Assembly (NCBI GenBank): GCA_024347235.1
Contig: AP025283.1
Span: 2,480,001 to 2,544,000, forward strand
Source of the DNA: Aliamphritea spongicola
GTDB taxonomy: Bacteria > Pseudomonadota > Gammaproteobacteria > Pseudomonadales > Balneatricaceae
Direction of reading: 5' to 3'
DNA: 64,000 nucleotides
Part shown: positions 54,571 through 64,000 of the stretch, in pieces
How positions within the stretch are numbered: position 1 is the stretch's first letter
Layout of the letters: each line of letters begins with the position of its first letter
Notes under the pieces: generated by a model
The model's input: the letters and a program-made list of their open reading frames with translations, nothing else
Told to the model about the DNA's origin: nothing
The model's database searches: none
Made by a program: the position numbers and the translations under genes

Positions 54571-55573
54571 TTATTTAGCTGCAGCGCTGCGCCATTCGCG
54601 GATCCATGCTTTACGATGCGCAGCTACTTCCTCTGAAGTGAAGCCAATGCGCTCAACATTGGCCAGGCGACCAAACACTTCAGGCAACTCAGTATTCTTA
54701 GCTACCGGCAGCATCCAGTTTGTCACTGGCAGAATTTCCTGCGCTTCAGGAGACACCAGGAACTGCACAAACTGTTGCGCCAGCGCTGGCTGTTTACTGG
54801 TGTTCAGTACCGCCGCAACCTCAACCTGCGCCACATGGCCTTCGCTGAATGCGGCCGCTTTGTAATTATTTTTCTTCTACAACAACATGATAGGCCGGAG
54901 ATGTCGTGTAACTCAGCACATAATCAGCACCGCCTTCCAGGAACATGCTATAGGCTTCCCACCACCCCTTGGTGACGGTCACAGTGTGCTGACTCAGCTG
55001 CTTCCAGGCCGCTTCAGACTCATCGCCGTAAACAGACTCAACCCACATCATTAAACCCTGACCCGGTGTACTGGTACGGGGATCCTGATAAATAACACTG
55101 GCATCACTGTTAATCAGCTCACGTAAAGACTTAGCAGGCTCGGCAATCTTGTCCGCATCATAAACAAAGGCGAAGTACCCCATATCAAACGGAACGAACT
55201 GCTTATCCTGCCAGTTAAGCTCAGCCCGCAGCTCAGGCAGTTCCACCTTATGCTCAGCAATCAGACCGGTAGCACGGGTCTCTTCCAGCAGCGCATCATC
55301 AATACCCATGATGACGTCAGCTTTATTCTTCTCGCCTTCAACCCGCAGACGGTTAAGAATGCTGACACCGTCATCAACCGCAATAAAGTTCACATCACAG
55401 TTACACTGAGCTTCAAATGCCGCCTCAAGCTTTGGACCCGGGCCCCACTCTGAAACAAAGGAATCATACGTATATACATTCAGCGGTTCTGCCTGAGCAG
55501 CTGTCGCCGACAACATTCCTCCCGCAGACAGTGATACAGCAGATGCCAACAGCGCCGACTTAAACTTAGCCAT
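54571..55573 (-). CDS. thiB: Thiamine-binding periplasmic protein ThiB
   Basis: About 333 residues: signal peptide (ending ATAAQA-E), LNVYTYDSFVSEWGPGPKLEAAFE, and the family marks FVPFDMGYFAFVYD and LSYTTSPAYH for thiamine binding. One break near 54866 in a TTTT region, after VVVEEK. First gene of thiBPQ. No THI-box riboswitch is seen in the 190 bases upstream. Confidence 0.93.
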
Positions 55574-55762
55574 GTACGATTCCCCGAAAATTAATTTGAT
55601 TTACCGGGCGCCATATTACTCTAAACAGTGAGCTTACCCAAGCAGTTACAAGTCACACATAAGCCTATGATTTTAACGGATTGCTTTACCCGGAATTTCA
55701 CCGACAGTACACTGCACTGAAAGCTGACAATAACCCGACCATCATCTGACAAAAGACCTCAC

Positions 55763-56572
55763 GTGCAACTACCTGACGACCTGCAACACTGCTATGCACA
55801 TGCTTGCTCCCAGCTAAAAACCTCTGACTGGCACCCACTTAATACTCAGGGAACCAGTAACTATCTGTTTCGGGAAAATACGGGCCAGCAGATCCTCAGA
55901 ATCAACGCACCGGCAGAACGCGCCGTGGGTGTATGCCGCAGCAGAGAAGCCGGTATTATGTCGTTACTTCAGAATCAGCCCTGGATGGTAAACGTCATCA
56001 GTAACCAGCCGGATAGCGGCTGGTGCTGTCTGCATGACTACGGTGAACACAGCAGCTCGGAGATCATGAACGCTGCACAGGCGCAGCTACTGGAAATTAT
56101 CCGGCAGTTACAGACAGTCCCCGCCAGCGCGCAAACACTTAACTTTAAATTTGAGGCTATCTGGCAGACCTACGAACAGATAATTACAGAACATCAGGGC
56201 AACAAAGAAAAACGGGCTGCGTGCCAGACACTCCGGCAGGAACTGCGCAACACAATTGAACTTCAGCAGCAGCTCCCTTCCACCCCTGTCGTATTAGGCC
56301 ATCAAGACCTGCACCCGGGTAACCTGAGCCTCAACAATGGTCAACTGATCTTACTGGACTGGGAATACGCCGGCCTTTGCCAGCCCTGGCTGGACGCTGC
56401 CGGCCTGATCACGCAATTCAATTTCACATCTGAAGCAGTCAATCAGCTACCCGCCTTCAGTCATTTAAGCGAAGAACAGTTTTCAAAAGCCGCCGACACC
56501 GCCGTCAGGTTTAACAAACAACTGGAAGTACTGTGGTTTCAGGCACGGGAAATCGCAGGCGAACAGGAGTAA
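55763..56572 (+). CDS. Phosphotransferase, probably thiamine kinase (ThiK-like)
   Basis: Intact 269-residue APH/choline-kinase fold. Nucleotide loop TSNYLFRENTGQQILRINAP, catalytic HQDLHPGN with Asp and Asn, and metal site LLDWEYAG. Length and its place divergent from thiBPQ suggest ThiK (thiamine to thiamine phosphate), a step that would follow uptake; an activity on choline or another amine is possible. Confidence 0.75.
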   Translation: MQLPDDLQHCYAHACSQLKTSDWHPLNTQGTSNYLFRENTGQQILRINAPAERAVGVCRSREAGIMSLLQNQPWMVNVISNQPDSGWCCLHDYGEHSSSEIMNAAQAQLLEIIRQLQTVPASAQTLNFKFEAIWQTYEQIITEHQGNKEKRAACQTLRQELRNTIELQQQLPSTPVVLGHQDLHPGNLSLNNGQLILLDWEYAGLCQPWLDAAGLITQFNFTSEAVNQLPAFSHLSEEQFSKAADTAVRFNKQLEVLWFQAREIAGEQE

Positions 56573-56609
56573 GCACTGTAAAAAGCTGAAATGATTAAAG
56601 GGAGAGAAA

Positions 56610-56683
56610 TGGAGGCGCGAGTCGGAATCGAACCGGCGTTCACGGAGTTGCAGTCCGCTGCATAACCACTCTGCCATCGCGCC
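56610..56683 (-). tRNA. tRNA-Cys (GCA)
   Basis: GGCGCGA acceptor stem, anticodon loop CTGCAAC, T-loop GGTTCGATTCC, encoded CCA. Differs by one base in the variable region from the copy at 60486. Confidence 0.97.
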
Positions 56684-56701
56684 TTGAAATCTTTAAGGGA
56701 T

Positions 56702-56777
56702 TGGAGCGGAATATCGGGCTCGAACCGACGACCTGAACCTTGGCAAGGTTCCGCTCTACCAACTGAGCTAATTCCGC
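56702..56777 (-). tRNA. tRNA-Gly (GCC)
   Basis: 76 bases: GCGGAAT acceptor, anticodon GCC in TTGCCAA, GTTCGAGCC T-loop, CCA encoded. Identical to the copies at 56836 and 60599. Confidence 0.97.
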
Positions 56778-56835
56778 GTAGATCCTGACCAGGATGATCA
56801 GTTTGCATCAAAGATTATACACCACTTACAAGAAG

Positions 56836-56911
56836 TGGAGCGGAATATCGGGCTCGAACCGACGACCTGAACCTTGGCAAGGTTCCGCTCTACCAACTGA
56901 GCTAATTCCGC
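56836..56911 (-). tRNA. tRNA-Gly (GCC)
   Basis: Second identical copy, 58 bases upstream of the previous one in the direction of transcription. It borders the AT-rich island. Confidence 0.97.
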
Positions 56912-57488
56912 TTTTCTATCAAACACTTGCCAGTTATATCTCTCATAAAACTTGGTAATCTCATGAGCTACCCGGCGTTTCGATGCGCTGTATATTAGGA
57001 AAATCGCCCCTCTATTTCAACTGATATTTTCAGTTTTTAACAGCAGCTTATGTCTGTTCAGAAAACACACTGTAGTTATCGCTACTTACGCTGACGGATA
57101 TGCTTCTAAACAAGAGATGCACCACAGAAGAAACACCATGATTTCAGCATTATTGTATGACTTTGCATTCCAGGAGTTTACTAAACTCAAGCCATGCCCC
57201 TGCTTCCTAAGCCCTCGGGGTTATCCAGCAGCAGTGCCAAAACAGCGGTCTTTAACCTGGTTAACGACCGCTGCTGATCTCTCAAAGCTTGCTTCACTAC
57301 ATCGCATCTTTCACAAATTCAACCCTGATATTTTCCTGCGAAATAACACCTACTGACAAAGCAGTTATCATCTCGCGTATTTCTATTAGCCTCTTCTTTT
57401 TGCGCCCTGCATTCAGGCGTCAGACGCCCCTACCACTCAACTTAGGAAGCTATAGAAATTGCAGGGATCTTCTCTCCCTCCTTTACTT
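56912..57488. other. Island edge without a supported gene
   Basis: 577 AT-rich bases between tRNA-Gly and the P-loop NTPase gene. Short frames at 57117-57356 and 57289-57570 are not convincing. It contains the palindrome at 57243. Confidence 0.5.
57243..57273. repeat. Near-perfect 31-base palindrome
   Basis: CAGCGGTC, TT, TAACC, T, GGTTA, AC, GACCGCTG: 26 of 30 arm bases pair. It stands 216 bases past the NTPase stop, without a T run. Confidence 0.6.
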
Positions 57489-59120
57489 TCACCTTCTAAA
57501 TTTAGCCAATCTTGATCTATTCAAAGGACTAATTTCTGCTATTCTCTCTAAAACTCTTCCTGTCCTTTGAGATAAATCTTTGTTACTACCCGCAAGTAAC
57601 ATAAATGCCCTTATATAGCCTGTTAACTCTTCTCCTTTAAAACTCATAAACAAATCAAATATCTGATCTTCCTCAAGTCTTGCCAATATTTCTACTTCTG
57701 ACGTGTTATAGGAGTTTGCCCCTAAACGTAATTTAAGAATTTCCATAACGGTTGGTTCTGGCTTATGAGCTAAATAGGCTTCCTTAAGCCTTACTTCAAA
57801 TGCTTCGTCTTCAATACCAAATGAAAAACATTATCAACATTAAATACTTCAGGCTCTTCCTGCCTCACCTCAATAAAAACTCAATCAATTGATCTGCTAG
57901 ATCGTTCCTATCAACCTTACGAAGAATCTTTACTCCTTGGCTATATTGTGAAGCAGAACTATATTGGGCGACATCTCTCATACCTTCCTCAAAAGCTTTA
58001 GCTATATCGCCTTCGTTACTATCAAAAGATCCGTGATATAGATTCCAAGCATCGTTCCACTTTACACTTGCATTAGCAACGTCAACTTCTTTCTGTTTTT
58101 GCCTACATAGTTGTAGCATCAGATCAACATCGATATAACCTTGCTCAATAGCACTCCCTACAACTAGATCTAAATCATCTGAACGTGCATATCCATACTG
58201 CTCTAATTTAGCATTCCAAGGCTTTATCTTATCGTCTGTCCAACCCAAGTCATCATTTGCTTTTCTCGAGCCACCTTGATTAACAAAAGAAAATTCAGGT
58301 ATATTCACCTGATCAGCCCCATGACAATAGTAACTCCAGCATAAAACAATAGCTGAGTGTATTATTTGCATCTTAATACTTTCATCAAGGTCTTCAATAG
58401 GCTTTAAAAACTCACTTATATGCTCAACGATTTTTCTTAATACACGTTTATTACTTATATTTAAACCAATACAACAATCACGTATATAGCCTTTATAATC
58501 AAAATCATCATTGAAGATAATGTCAAATGATTCAGATGGTGTAGGTTTAAAATCTAGCTGCCTGTCAACAATTTTTCTTTATATTTTCTATAGTCATCGA
58601 AAGATTCATCACCAGCCTCTTCATTTAATAGCAAAATAACTTTGCAGTTTTTCTGTTCTTTAAAGAAAGAAACCAATCCCATAAAGTCCTTTATTGTAAC
58701 CTTTTGACTATGCCGCTCTATGTCATCGAAACAAATAATAGTATTACTCATAGAGAGCTGGGCCACAGAGTCTATTAGATTGCCTATTCCACCAACATAT
58801 CTACTAACATAAGGGATTTTTGTATCTTTAACCAAATCAGCAATTTTTCTTGAATAACCTTTTAAATTTGGTGAATCACCTATTTTTCTTGTGTCAATTG
58901 TATTAAGAAATGCAACCTGTTTGATCTCGCTAATTGAATTCAAACCAAAGAGCGATACATAGGAATATGTCTTCAACGCACAGTCGTCTCGATACTCTTC
59001 TATATATTTCTCCCAGCTATGAGTTTTCCCAACTCCCCACCCTCCTTTGATCGCCAGTACTTCCGGCGTTTCTGACAAAAGAAACTTTTGAATTTGAAGC
59101 TTCACAAGATCTATAGACAT
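57489..59120 (-). CDS. KAP-like P-loop NTPase, possible defence protein
   Basis: About 540-residue AT-rich gene. Residues 20-200 form a P-loop NTPase: Walker A IKGGWGVGKTHSW, Walker B IICFDDIER, and a later VILLLNEEA sensor strand, similar to KAP/STAND-like ATPases of defence loci. The C-terminal half is all-alpha and of no known family (YKGYIRDCCIGLNISNKRVLRK, DVDLMLQLCRQKQKEVD, SQRTGRVLERIAEIS). No membrane helix. Breaks lie near 58560, 57870 and 57755. It sits in a tRNA-flanked island with an integrase remnant, which suggests transfer; phage defence is inference. Confidence 0.7.
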
Positions 59121-59237
59121 TTATTAAATTATCCCTTTTAAATCAATACTCTAAGAGTACAGCAGGCTCTATCTAACCAACATATTCTATAGTTGATTTG
59201 AGTCAAATATCTCACTAATTTCGATTACTTACTAAAC

Positions 59238-59616
59238 ATAAATACTCAACTACTGGAAGAAGGTATTTATATCGAACAAGGCAATACCGGCAAGGCTCAG
59301 ATTAAAGCTTGATCCCCTTACCTGCAGGCAGCCATCAAGGTTGCCGAGTCATACCAGGTGACCAACTCAGTCAGGTGATTGCAAACAAACAGGGACAGCC
59401 GTTGAGCTATGCTGCTCTCATAGCTCGCAGGCTGAAGGTAAAGAAACTAGTCGCCAACAACCACCCAAATCTAGATTTTGATTTCACTTTCCACGACATA
59501 AAAGCCGAAAGCATCAGTAACTGGGAGGGCAATAAACAGACATTCAATGGCCACCGATCACATCAGATATCAATACCTATGACCGGAAAACACCCGTCGT
59601 AGACACACATGAGTAA
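59238..59616 (+). pseudogene. Decayed phage integrase, C-terminal remnant
   Basis: Only the end of the catalytic domain remains: QLLEEGIYIEQGNTGKAQIKA, then a TGA where Trp is expected, SPYLQAAIKVAESYQ, VIANKQGQPLSYAALIAR, FTFHDIKAESISNWEG, QTFNGHRSH and the Tyr box TYDRKTPVV. There is an in-frame stop and at least two frame shifts, near 59375 and 59570. The catalytic His/Arg of the HxxR box is already altered (HDIKAE). It marks the island as formerly mobile. Confidence 0.8.
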
Positions 59617-59621
59617 TGATA

Positions 59622-60119
59622 TCAGCCAGCCAGATTAGTCACTGACTCCATACCAAACTTATAAAGGTAGGAAAGCGCATCACCGGCAAGCTCGCCTACC
59701 TTATCAACTGCTGCACCATTAACCGCATCAATAAGGGCATCACCAAAGCTTCGGGACTCTGCTTCATCCGCCAATGCTGCCGGAATTACTTTCAGAAGCT
59801 CCAGAGCTTTAGGGCTCAAAGTAACTACTCCCTCAAACCCACCTGAGGTAGCCCCAACCCTTCCAAGCAGATAACCGGTTTCGTGAAGCCAGAGCATCGT
59901 TGCCCTAAGGCATTCAAACTCTTCTGTGAAATCTTCCACGATTCCTCTTTCAGTACTGAGATATCGACCTGTCCAGAAACCCGAAGCATACGTTTCATCT
60001 GACTCAGTACAACCTATTATTGCCGGCATATCGACCTGAATTTTTACAGGAAAAGCCTGATACAGCTGCGCAAAAACAGCCCCGACATAATAATTAAACC
60101 TGCCTATATTTTTAGCCAT
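59622..60119 (-). CDS. Hypothetical protein, 165 residues
   Basis: Intact soluble protein: MAKNIGRFNYYVGAVFAQLYQAFP, TEEFECLRATMLWLHETGYLLGR, LSPKALELLKVIPAAL, and an alpha-helical end with ALIDAVNGAAVDKVGELAGDALSYL. It looks like a winged-helix-like small protein of mobile elements, but I do not recognise a family. It lies between the integrase remnant and tRNA-Leu. Confidence 0.65.
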   Translation of the reverse strand: MAKNIGRFNYYVGAVFAQLYQAFPVKIQVDMPAIIGCTESDETYASGFWTGRYLSTERGIVEDFTEEFECLRATMLWLHETGYLLGRVGATSGGFEGVVTLSPKALELLKVIPAALADEAESRSFGDALIDAVNGAAVDKVGELAGDALSYLYKFGMESVTNLAG

Positions 60120-60342
60120 TTATAGTCCCTTATTAACTCTCATACATGCGGATACCCACGATAATATTAGCTATCGGATATAACGCAATATCACAGCAAA
60201 TTTTAATGAGGAAAAGCTTACATAAATGACATTCATCAGGGTTTTAAGCATCGATTTAAAACCACTGTATATTCTGAAATGAATTCTGAAATATTCGGAA
60301 AGGCGTTTTTCAGCGAAACTGGCAACCCAAGCCCCAAACAAC

Positions 60343-60375
60343 AAAAACCCCGAAAGCCTGAGCCTGCGGGGTTTA
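60343..60375 (-). terminator. Terminator of the tRNA operon
   Basis: On the minus strand: AAACCCCG, a 17-base loop region, CGGGGTTTTTG, 18 bases after tRNA-Leu. It marks the original end of the Gly-Cys-Leu transcript. Confidence 0.85.
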
Positions 60376-60392
60376 AAGTGACCATGTGACAA

Positions 60393-60479
60393 TGGTGCCC
60401 GGAGCCGGACTTGAACCGGCACGCTGTTTCCAGCGGGAGATTTTAAGTCTCCTATGTCTACCAATTCCATCATCCGGGC
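60393..60479 (-). tRNA. tRNA-Leu (TAA)
   Basis: 87 bases with the long variable arm (CCCGCTGGAAACAGCGT), anticodon TAA in ACTTAAAAT, and encoded CCA. Confidence 0.97.
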
Positions 60480-60485
60480 TGGACA

Positions 60486-60559
60486 TGGAGGCGCGAGTCG
60501 GAATCGAACCGGCGTACACGGAGTTGCAGTCCGCTGCATAACCACTCTGCCATCGCGCC
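60486..60559 (-). tRNA. tRNA-Cys (GCA)
   Basis: 74 bases, like the copy at 56610 but for one base in the variable region (GTGTACGCC against GTGAACGCC). Confidence 0.97.
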
Positions 60560-60598
60560 TAGGTAACTTTTACGTTGCAGCTCTTTAAAGAAAGAAAT

Positions 60599-60674
60599 TG
60601 GAGCGGAATATCGGGCTCGAACCGACGACCTGAACCTTGGCAAGGTTCCGCTCTACCAACTGAGCTAATTCCGC
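60599..60674 (-). tRNA. tRNA-Gly (GCC)
   Basis: First gene of the standard Gly-Cys-Leu group after pgsA; identical to the two copies beyond the island. Confidence 0.97.
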
Positions 60675-60792
60675 CTGCTCCGTAAGAGTGGTGCGTATTA
60701 TAGACAGATGCCCTTTTATGTCAACAACTTTTGGCTTTCACCCCTGCTTAGAAAAACTAAGCAGATTAATAACTTAGATTGCCGGCAAACGG

Positions 60793-60823
60793 ACAAAAAA
60801 TAACCAGCACAAGGCTGGTTATT
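60793..60823 (-). terminator. Terminator after pgsA
   Basis: On the minus strand: AATAACCAGC, loop CTTGT, GCTGGTTATT, run of T. A perfect 10-base stem 27 bases past the pgsA stop. Confidence 0.9.
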
Positions 60824-60849
60824 ATTAATTTTGGCGTGCTTTAACGCAC

Positions 60850-61401
60850 TCAGATATCGTGGGTTAAATCCGCCCACGATGCAGCCAGATAAATGTACAT
60901 CGACCACAGCGTCAGCACTGCTGCCAGATACAGGCATACGATGCCCGCCCAGGATACGGTGGAGTAAGGAATACTAACCAGTAACAGGAGAATCGACAGC
61001 ATTTGCAGCGATGTCTTCACCTTACCGATATAGGATACCGAGATATTCGCCCGCTTACCCAGTTCAGCCATCCATTCACGCAACGCAGATATAACAATTT
61101 CACGGCCAATGATGATAATCGCCGGAATGGTAATCCAGAGATTGCCATAGGTCTCAACCAGCAGTGTTAATGCCGCCGCAACCATCAGTTTATCCGCCAC
61201 CGGATCCAGAAACGCACCGAACGGCGAGCTCTGATCCAGCTTACGGGCCAGATACCCGTCCAGCCAGTCAGTAACAGCCGCCAGCGCAAATACAAACCCC
61301 GCCCCTGCTGCGCTCCAGCCATAGGGAAGGTAATAAATCATCACGAAGACCGGAATCAGAACGATACGTAATGAGGTTAAAATATTAGGGATTTTCATCA
61401 A
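60850..61401 (-). CDS. pgsA: CDP-diacylglycerol-glycerol-3-phosphate 3-phosphatidyltransferase
   Basis: Intact 183-residue inner-membrane enzyme that makes phosphatidylglycerol phosphate. The CDP-alcohol phosphotransferase motif DWLDGYLARKLDQSSPFGAFLDPVADK contains all the required Asp and Gly residues; about five helices. It is downstream of uvrC, the order common in gammaproteobacteria. Confidence 0.96.
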   Translation of the reverse strand: MMKIPNILTSLRIVLIPVFVMIYYLPYGWSAAGAGFVFALAAVTDWLDGYLARKLDQSSPFGAFLDPVADKLMVAAALTLLVETYGNLWITIPAIIIIGREIVISALREWMAELGKRANISVSYIGKVKTSLQMLSILLLLVSIPYSTVSWAGIVCLYLAAVLTLWSMYIYLAASWADLTHDI

Positions 61402-61475
61402 TTATCCAATACAACAGGGTTTTATCGACAACCCTTTAAATATCATGCCCTTTCAGACCGCAGCTAACATATCAG

Positions 61476-63361
61476 TTACGGGTCCGGATGTAACGCGGCA
61501 TAGATATCCTCAGCAATTTTGCGGCTAATACTAGAGACTTTTGCAATTTCTTCAATACTTGCTTTCTCGATCGACTGAATACCACCAAAGTGTTTCAGCA
61601 ATTCCCGGCGACGCTTGGCTCCCACACCGGCAATACCTTCCAGCGGGGAGGTTTTGCGTGCCTTGGCACGGCGCGCCCGGTGCCCGGTAATCGCAAAACG
61701 GTGCGCCTCATCTCGGATATGCTGGATCAGGTGCAACGCCGAAGAATCACCCCGCAGGGTAATTTCAGTATTTGTTTCCGCCATGACCAGGGTTTCCAGA
61801 CCGGCACGGCGATCACTGCCTTTGGCCACACCGACAATCAGCACCCCTTCGATCTGCAGTTCACTGAGCACATCAACCGCCTGGGAGACCTGCCCTTTAC
61901 CACCGTCGATCAGCAAAATATCCGGCAGCTTCCCTTCACCTTTACGCAAACGCGTATAGCGACGGGTTAATGCCTGATGCATGGCGGCGTAATCATCACC
62001 GCCGGTGATGTCAGTAATATTAAAATGCCGGTAATCACTCTTCAGCGGCCCGTTATGGTCGAATACCACACAGGATGCAACCGTTGCCTCACCGGAGCTG
62101 TGACTGATATCGAAGCATTCAAGCCGCCTTGGCACATCGTCCAGCTGCATTGCCTCCTGCAGGGCCAGGAAGCGGTTATAAATATTCTGCTTACTGGCCA
62201 GATAACTTTGCAGATGCTGTTCCGCATTGGTTTGCGCCAGCCGCTGCCAGCCGGCTTTCTCAGCCCGCACCCGTTCGACCACAGCAACTTTCTTGCCGCG
62301 ACGTTCAGCCAGCGCCTCTTCAAGGCAATCCTTATCATCCAGCGGGAAACTGGTAATGACTGAATCCGGAATTTCCTGCCAGCCCCAGATACCACTGGGC
62401 AATAAAGGCAGATAACAAATCACTTTCAGTATCTTCAACAGACACTTTAGGGTGATGCACTTTAGAACCGATAATCCGCCCACAGCGGACAAACAGCATA
62501 TGCAGACACACACCGCCGGGCTTAATCGCACAGCCAATGACATCTGCATCACCGCTGGTACCGGAAACATACTGCTGTTCCTGCACCTTTTGCAGGCTGG
62601 AAATCTGGTCCCGGAAATGCGCGGCGTCTTCAAACTTCAGCGCCATGGACGCCTCTTCCATCAGTACCGCCAGCTCATCCATAATCGCGGTACTTTTACC
62701 TTCCAGGAACATACTCGCCCGGCGAATATCTCCCTGATAGGCTTCCGGCGAAATCAGCCCGACACAGGGCGCTGTGCAGCGTTTAATCTGATGCTGCAGG
62801 CAAGGCCGTGAACGGTTTTTAAAGAAACTCTCTTCACACTGCCGGATCTGAAACACCTTCTGCAGAATGGCAAGACTTTCCCGTACCGCCCCACTGCTGG
62901 GGAACGGCCCGAAATACTTCCCCTTCGCCCGCTTGGCACCACGGTGAAACCTTACTGCGGGGTATTTCTGTGTATCTGACACAAAAATATACGGATAGGA
63001 CTTATCATCGCGCAGCAGAATGTTATATGGCGGCCGGTTTTCTTTGATCAGATTCTGCTCAAGCAGTAATGCTTCGGTTTCGCTGTTCGTTACCGTAATC
63101 TGAATATCGGCAATGTGGCTGACCAGCGCCTGAGTTTTAACATTCAGGCCCGTAGAGCGAAAATAACTACTGACACGGTTTTTAAGATTTTTGCCTTGCC
63201 CACGTACAACAGCTCTTCTTTGCTGTTATACATCTGATACACGCCTGGGCGCCTGGTCAGGCGGGAAAGAAAGGCCTTACTGTCGAAAGCCTGCTGTGAG
63301 TTATCGCTGGTGTCCGCTGCTTTAAAAACAGCATCATCGTGGGGGAATTATTATCAACCAT
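61476..63361 (-). CDS. uvrC: Excinuclease ABC subunit C
   Basis: Nucleotide-excision repair nuclease of about 625 residues. GIY-YIG domain ([26 protein letters not shown]), Cys-rich region ([18 protein letters not shown]), UvrB-binding UVR motif ([20 protein letters not shown]), RNase-H-like endonuclease domain ([34 protein letters not shown]) and two C-terminal helix-hairpin-helix motifs ([21 protein letters not shown]). Breaks lie near 63323 (TTTTTAAA), 63200, 62990 and 62345. ATG 63361 begins [11 protein letters not shown]. Confidence 0.95.
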
Positions 63362-63478
63362 GCAGCCGTATTCTACTGAGCACCCAACGGGTGGCAAGCC
63401 ATAAATCTTCCGGACAGGAAAAGAACATCACCTGCCCGCCAGCAGTATTTCCTGCTAACGGGGAACAGTGCTTAACGC

Positions 63479-63790
63479 TTAAACATCAATGATATTATTG
63501 AGCTTATTGGCATCCATATGGACGTGGGTGGCTTCCTGATGAATCTCTTCCAGCCGCTGCCGGGTATCATCCAGAATGCCTGAATCACGGGAGAGGGACA
63601 CCTCAAGAAATACCGCTATCTCAGCATAGTAATACAGCCGGGCATTAAAGCTCTGCGCCCTTTTCAGTTTGCTCAGAGCGGTTTGTGCACCATTCACCAG
63701 AATCATATTAATGTCATTGGTAGTCATTAAAGGATGACGGTCTTTCTCATCAACCACCTGAGTATCCTGCTGTCGTCTGCTCTGGGTCAT
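63479..63790 (-). CDS. Hypothetical protein, 103 residues
   Basis: Soluble helical protein (NDINMILVNGAQTALSKLKRAQSFNARLYYYAEIAVFLEVSLSRDS) ending with MDANKLNNIIDV. ATG 63790 (MTQSRRQQD) with AAGG upstream is preferred to the longer frame from 63889. No family recognised. It lies upstream of uvrC where many relatives have uvrY. Confidence 0.55.
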   Translation of the reverse strand: MTQSRRQQDTQVVDEKDRHPLMTTNDINMILVNGAQTALSKLKRAQSFNARLYYYAEIAVFLEVSLSRDSGILDDTRQRLEEIHQEATHVHMDANKLNNIIDV

Positions 63791-63895
63791 TATATGTACC
63801 TTATAAAGGGCGGTTCGCCCGGCTTTCGGTTGCGTTATCAGTGACATGCCTGAGGTATGCGCTGAAAAGGAGTTCTCAAACACGCACAATAACTG

Positions 63896-64000
63896 CTACA
63901 GTTTCACTACTTTAGGGATTTTTCCCAGCAATGTGAATGCTTTGCGTATGAAGACTGAAGTAAGCATGGCAAACTTCCGCCACGGAATTGTCAGAGATCT
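63896..64000 (-). CDS. Possible C-terminal end of a gene beyond the window
   Basis: An open frame runs in from the right edge and stops at 63896. Its 34 residues are basic with hydrophobic stretches (KFAMLTSVFIRKAFTLLGKI, ending KVVKL). Too short to identify; it may be chance. Confidence 0.3.
   Translation of the reverse strand, partial: RSLTIPWRKFAMLTSVFIRKAFTLLGKIPKVVKL

Noticed and set aside
55574..55762. TPP riboswitch before thiB
   Set aside because: The CTGAGA and ACCTGATCTGGATAATGCC-like core motifs are absent in the leader on the minus strand.
57117..57570. Plus-strand frames as island genes
   Set aside because: Low-complexity translation, no binding sites, and overlap with the NTPase 3' end.

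Overview
The window looks like the chromosome of a marine gammaproteobacterium, most likely of the Oceanospirillales type. This rests on the mid-range G+C, the uvrC-pgsA-tRNA(Gly)-tRNA(Cys)-tRNA(Leu) block, a thiBPQ operon, several multi-sensor c-di-GMP proteins and an Xps-ordered type II secretion operon. The genus is inference. A technical feature dominates the reading: more than 25 genes switch frame one or more times, often at runs of A, T, G or C, while the protein family continues without loss across the switch. I read most of these as single-base indels of the sequence or assembly, and give each such gene as one CDS with the approximate breaks noted.

Layout. 1-8.6 kb: three c-di-GMP proteins (CBS-PAS-GGDEF, cut by the window edge; CHASE-PAS3-GGDEF-EAL-CZB; PAS3-GGDEF) plus a periplasmic binding protein and a 61-codon gene. 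8.8-15 kb: an adenosylhomocysteinase-like NAD-binding protein, a PEP-CTERM-like surface protein, SRPBCC, AraC and VOC genes, and an exported amidohydrolase. 15-18.8 kb: a LysR regulator divergent from a three-gene oxidoreductase operon (quinone oxidoreductase, LLM oxidoreductase, SDR). 18.9-28.3 kb: a metal and sulfur block with a Tat multicopper oxidase, a beta-propeller protein, a DUF2933 protein, SoxC and a short SoxD, a MalY/PatB-type C-S lyase, rhodanese, a SigZ-type sigma factor, and an ArsP-like permease facing an ArsR repressor.

28.9-45.9 kb is the most interesting region. A complete type II secretion operon in the order E-F-G-H-I-J-K-L-M-C-D is followed on the same strand by a small exported protein, a roughly 1,900-residue SpvB/TcdB-like RHS protein with a Sec signal and a C-terminal restriction-endonuclease-like toxin tip, and an immunity-like gene whose ATG shares one base with the toxin stop codon. 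The arrangement suggests a polymorphic toxin that may be served by its neighbouring T2SS.

46-52 kb: a lone tyrosine recombinase with a perfect palindrome upstream, 1.5 kb of AT-rich DNA without clear genes but with a degenerate repeat, a NarL-type response regulator, two unknown genes, a KfrA-like DNA-binding protein and gap. 52.3-56.6 kb: thiBPQ with a divergent ThiK-like kinase. 56.6-60.7 kb: two tRNA groups flank a 3.5 kb AT-rich island holding a P-loop NTPase (KAP/defence-like), a decayed phage integrase and an unknown protein. 60.8-64 kb: pgsA, uvrC and one small unknown gene.
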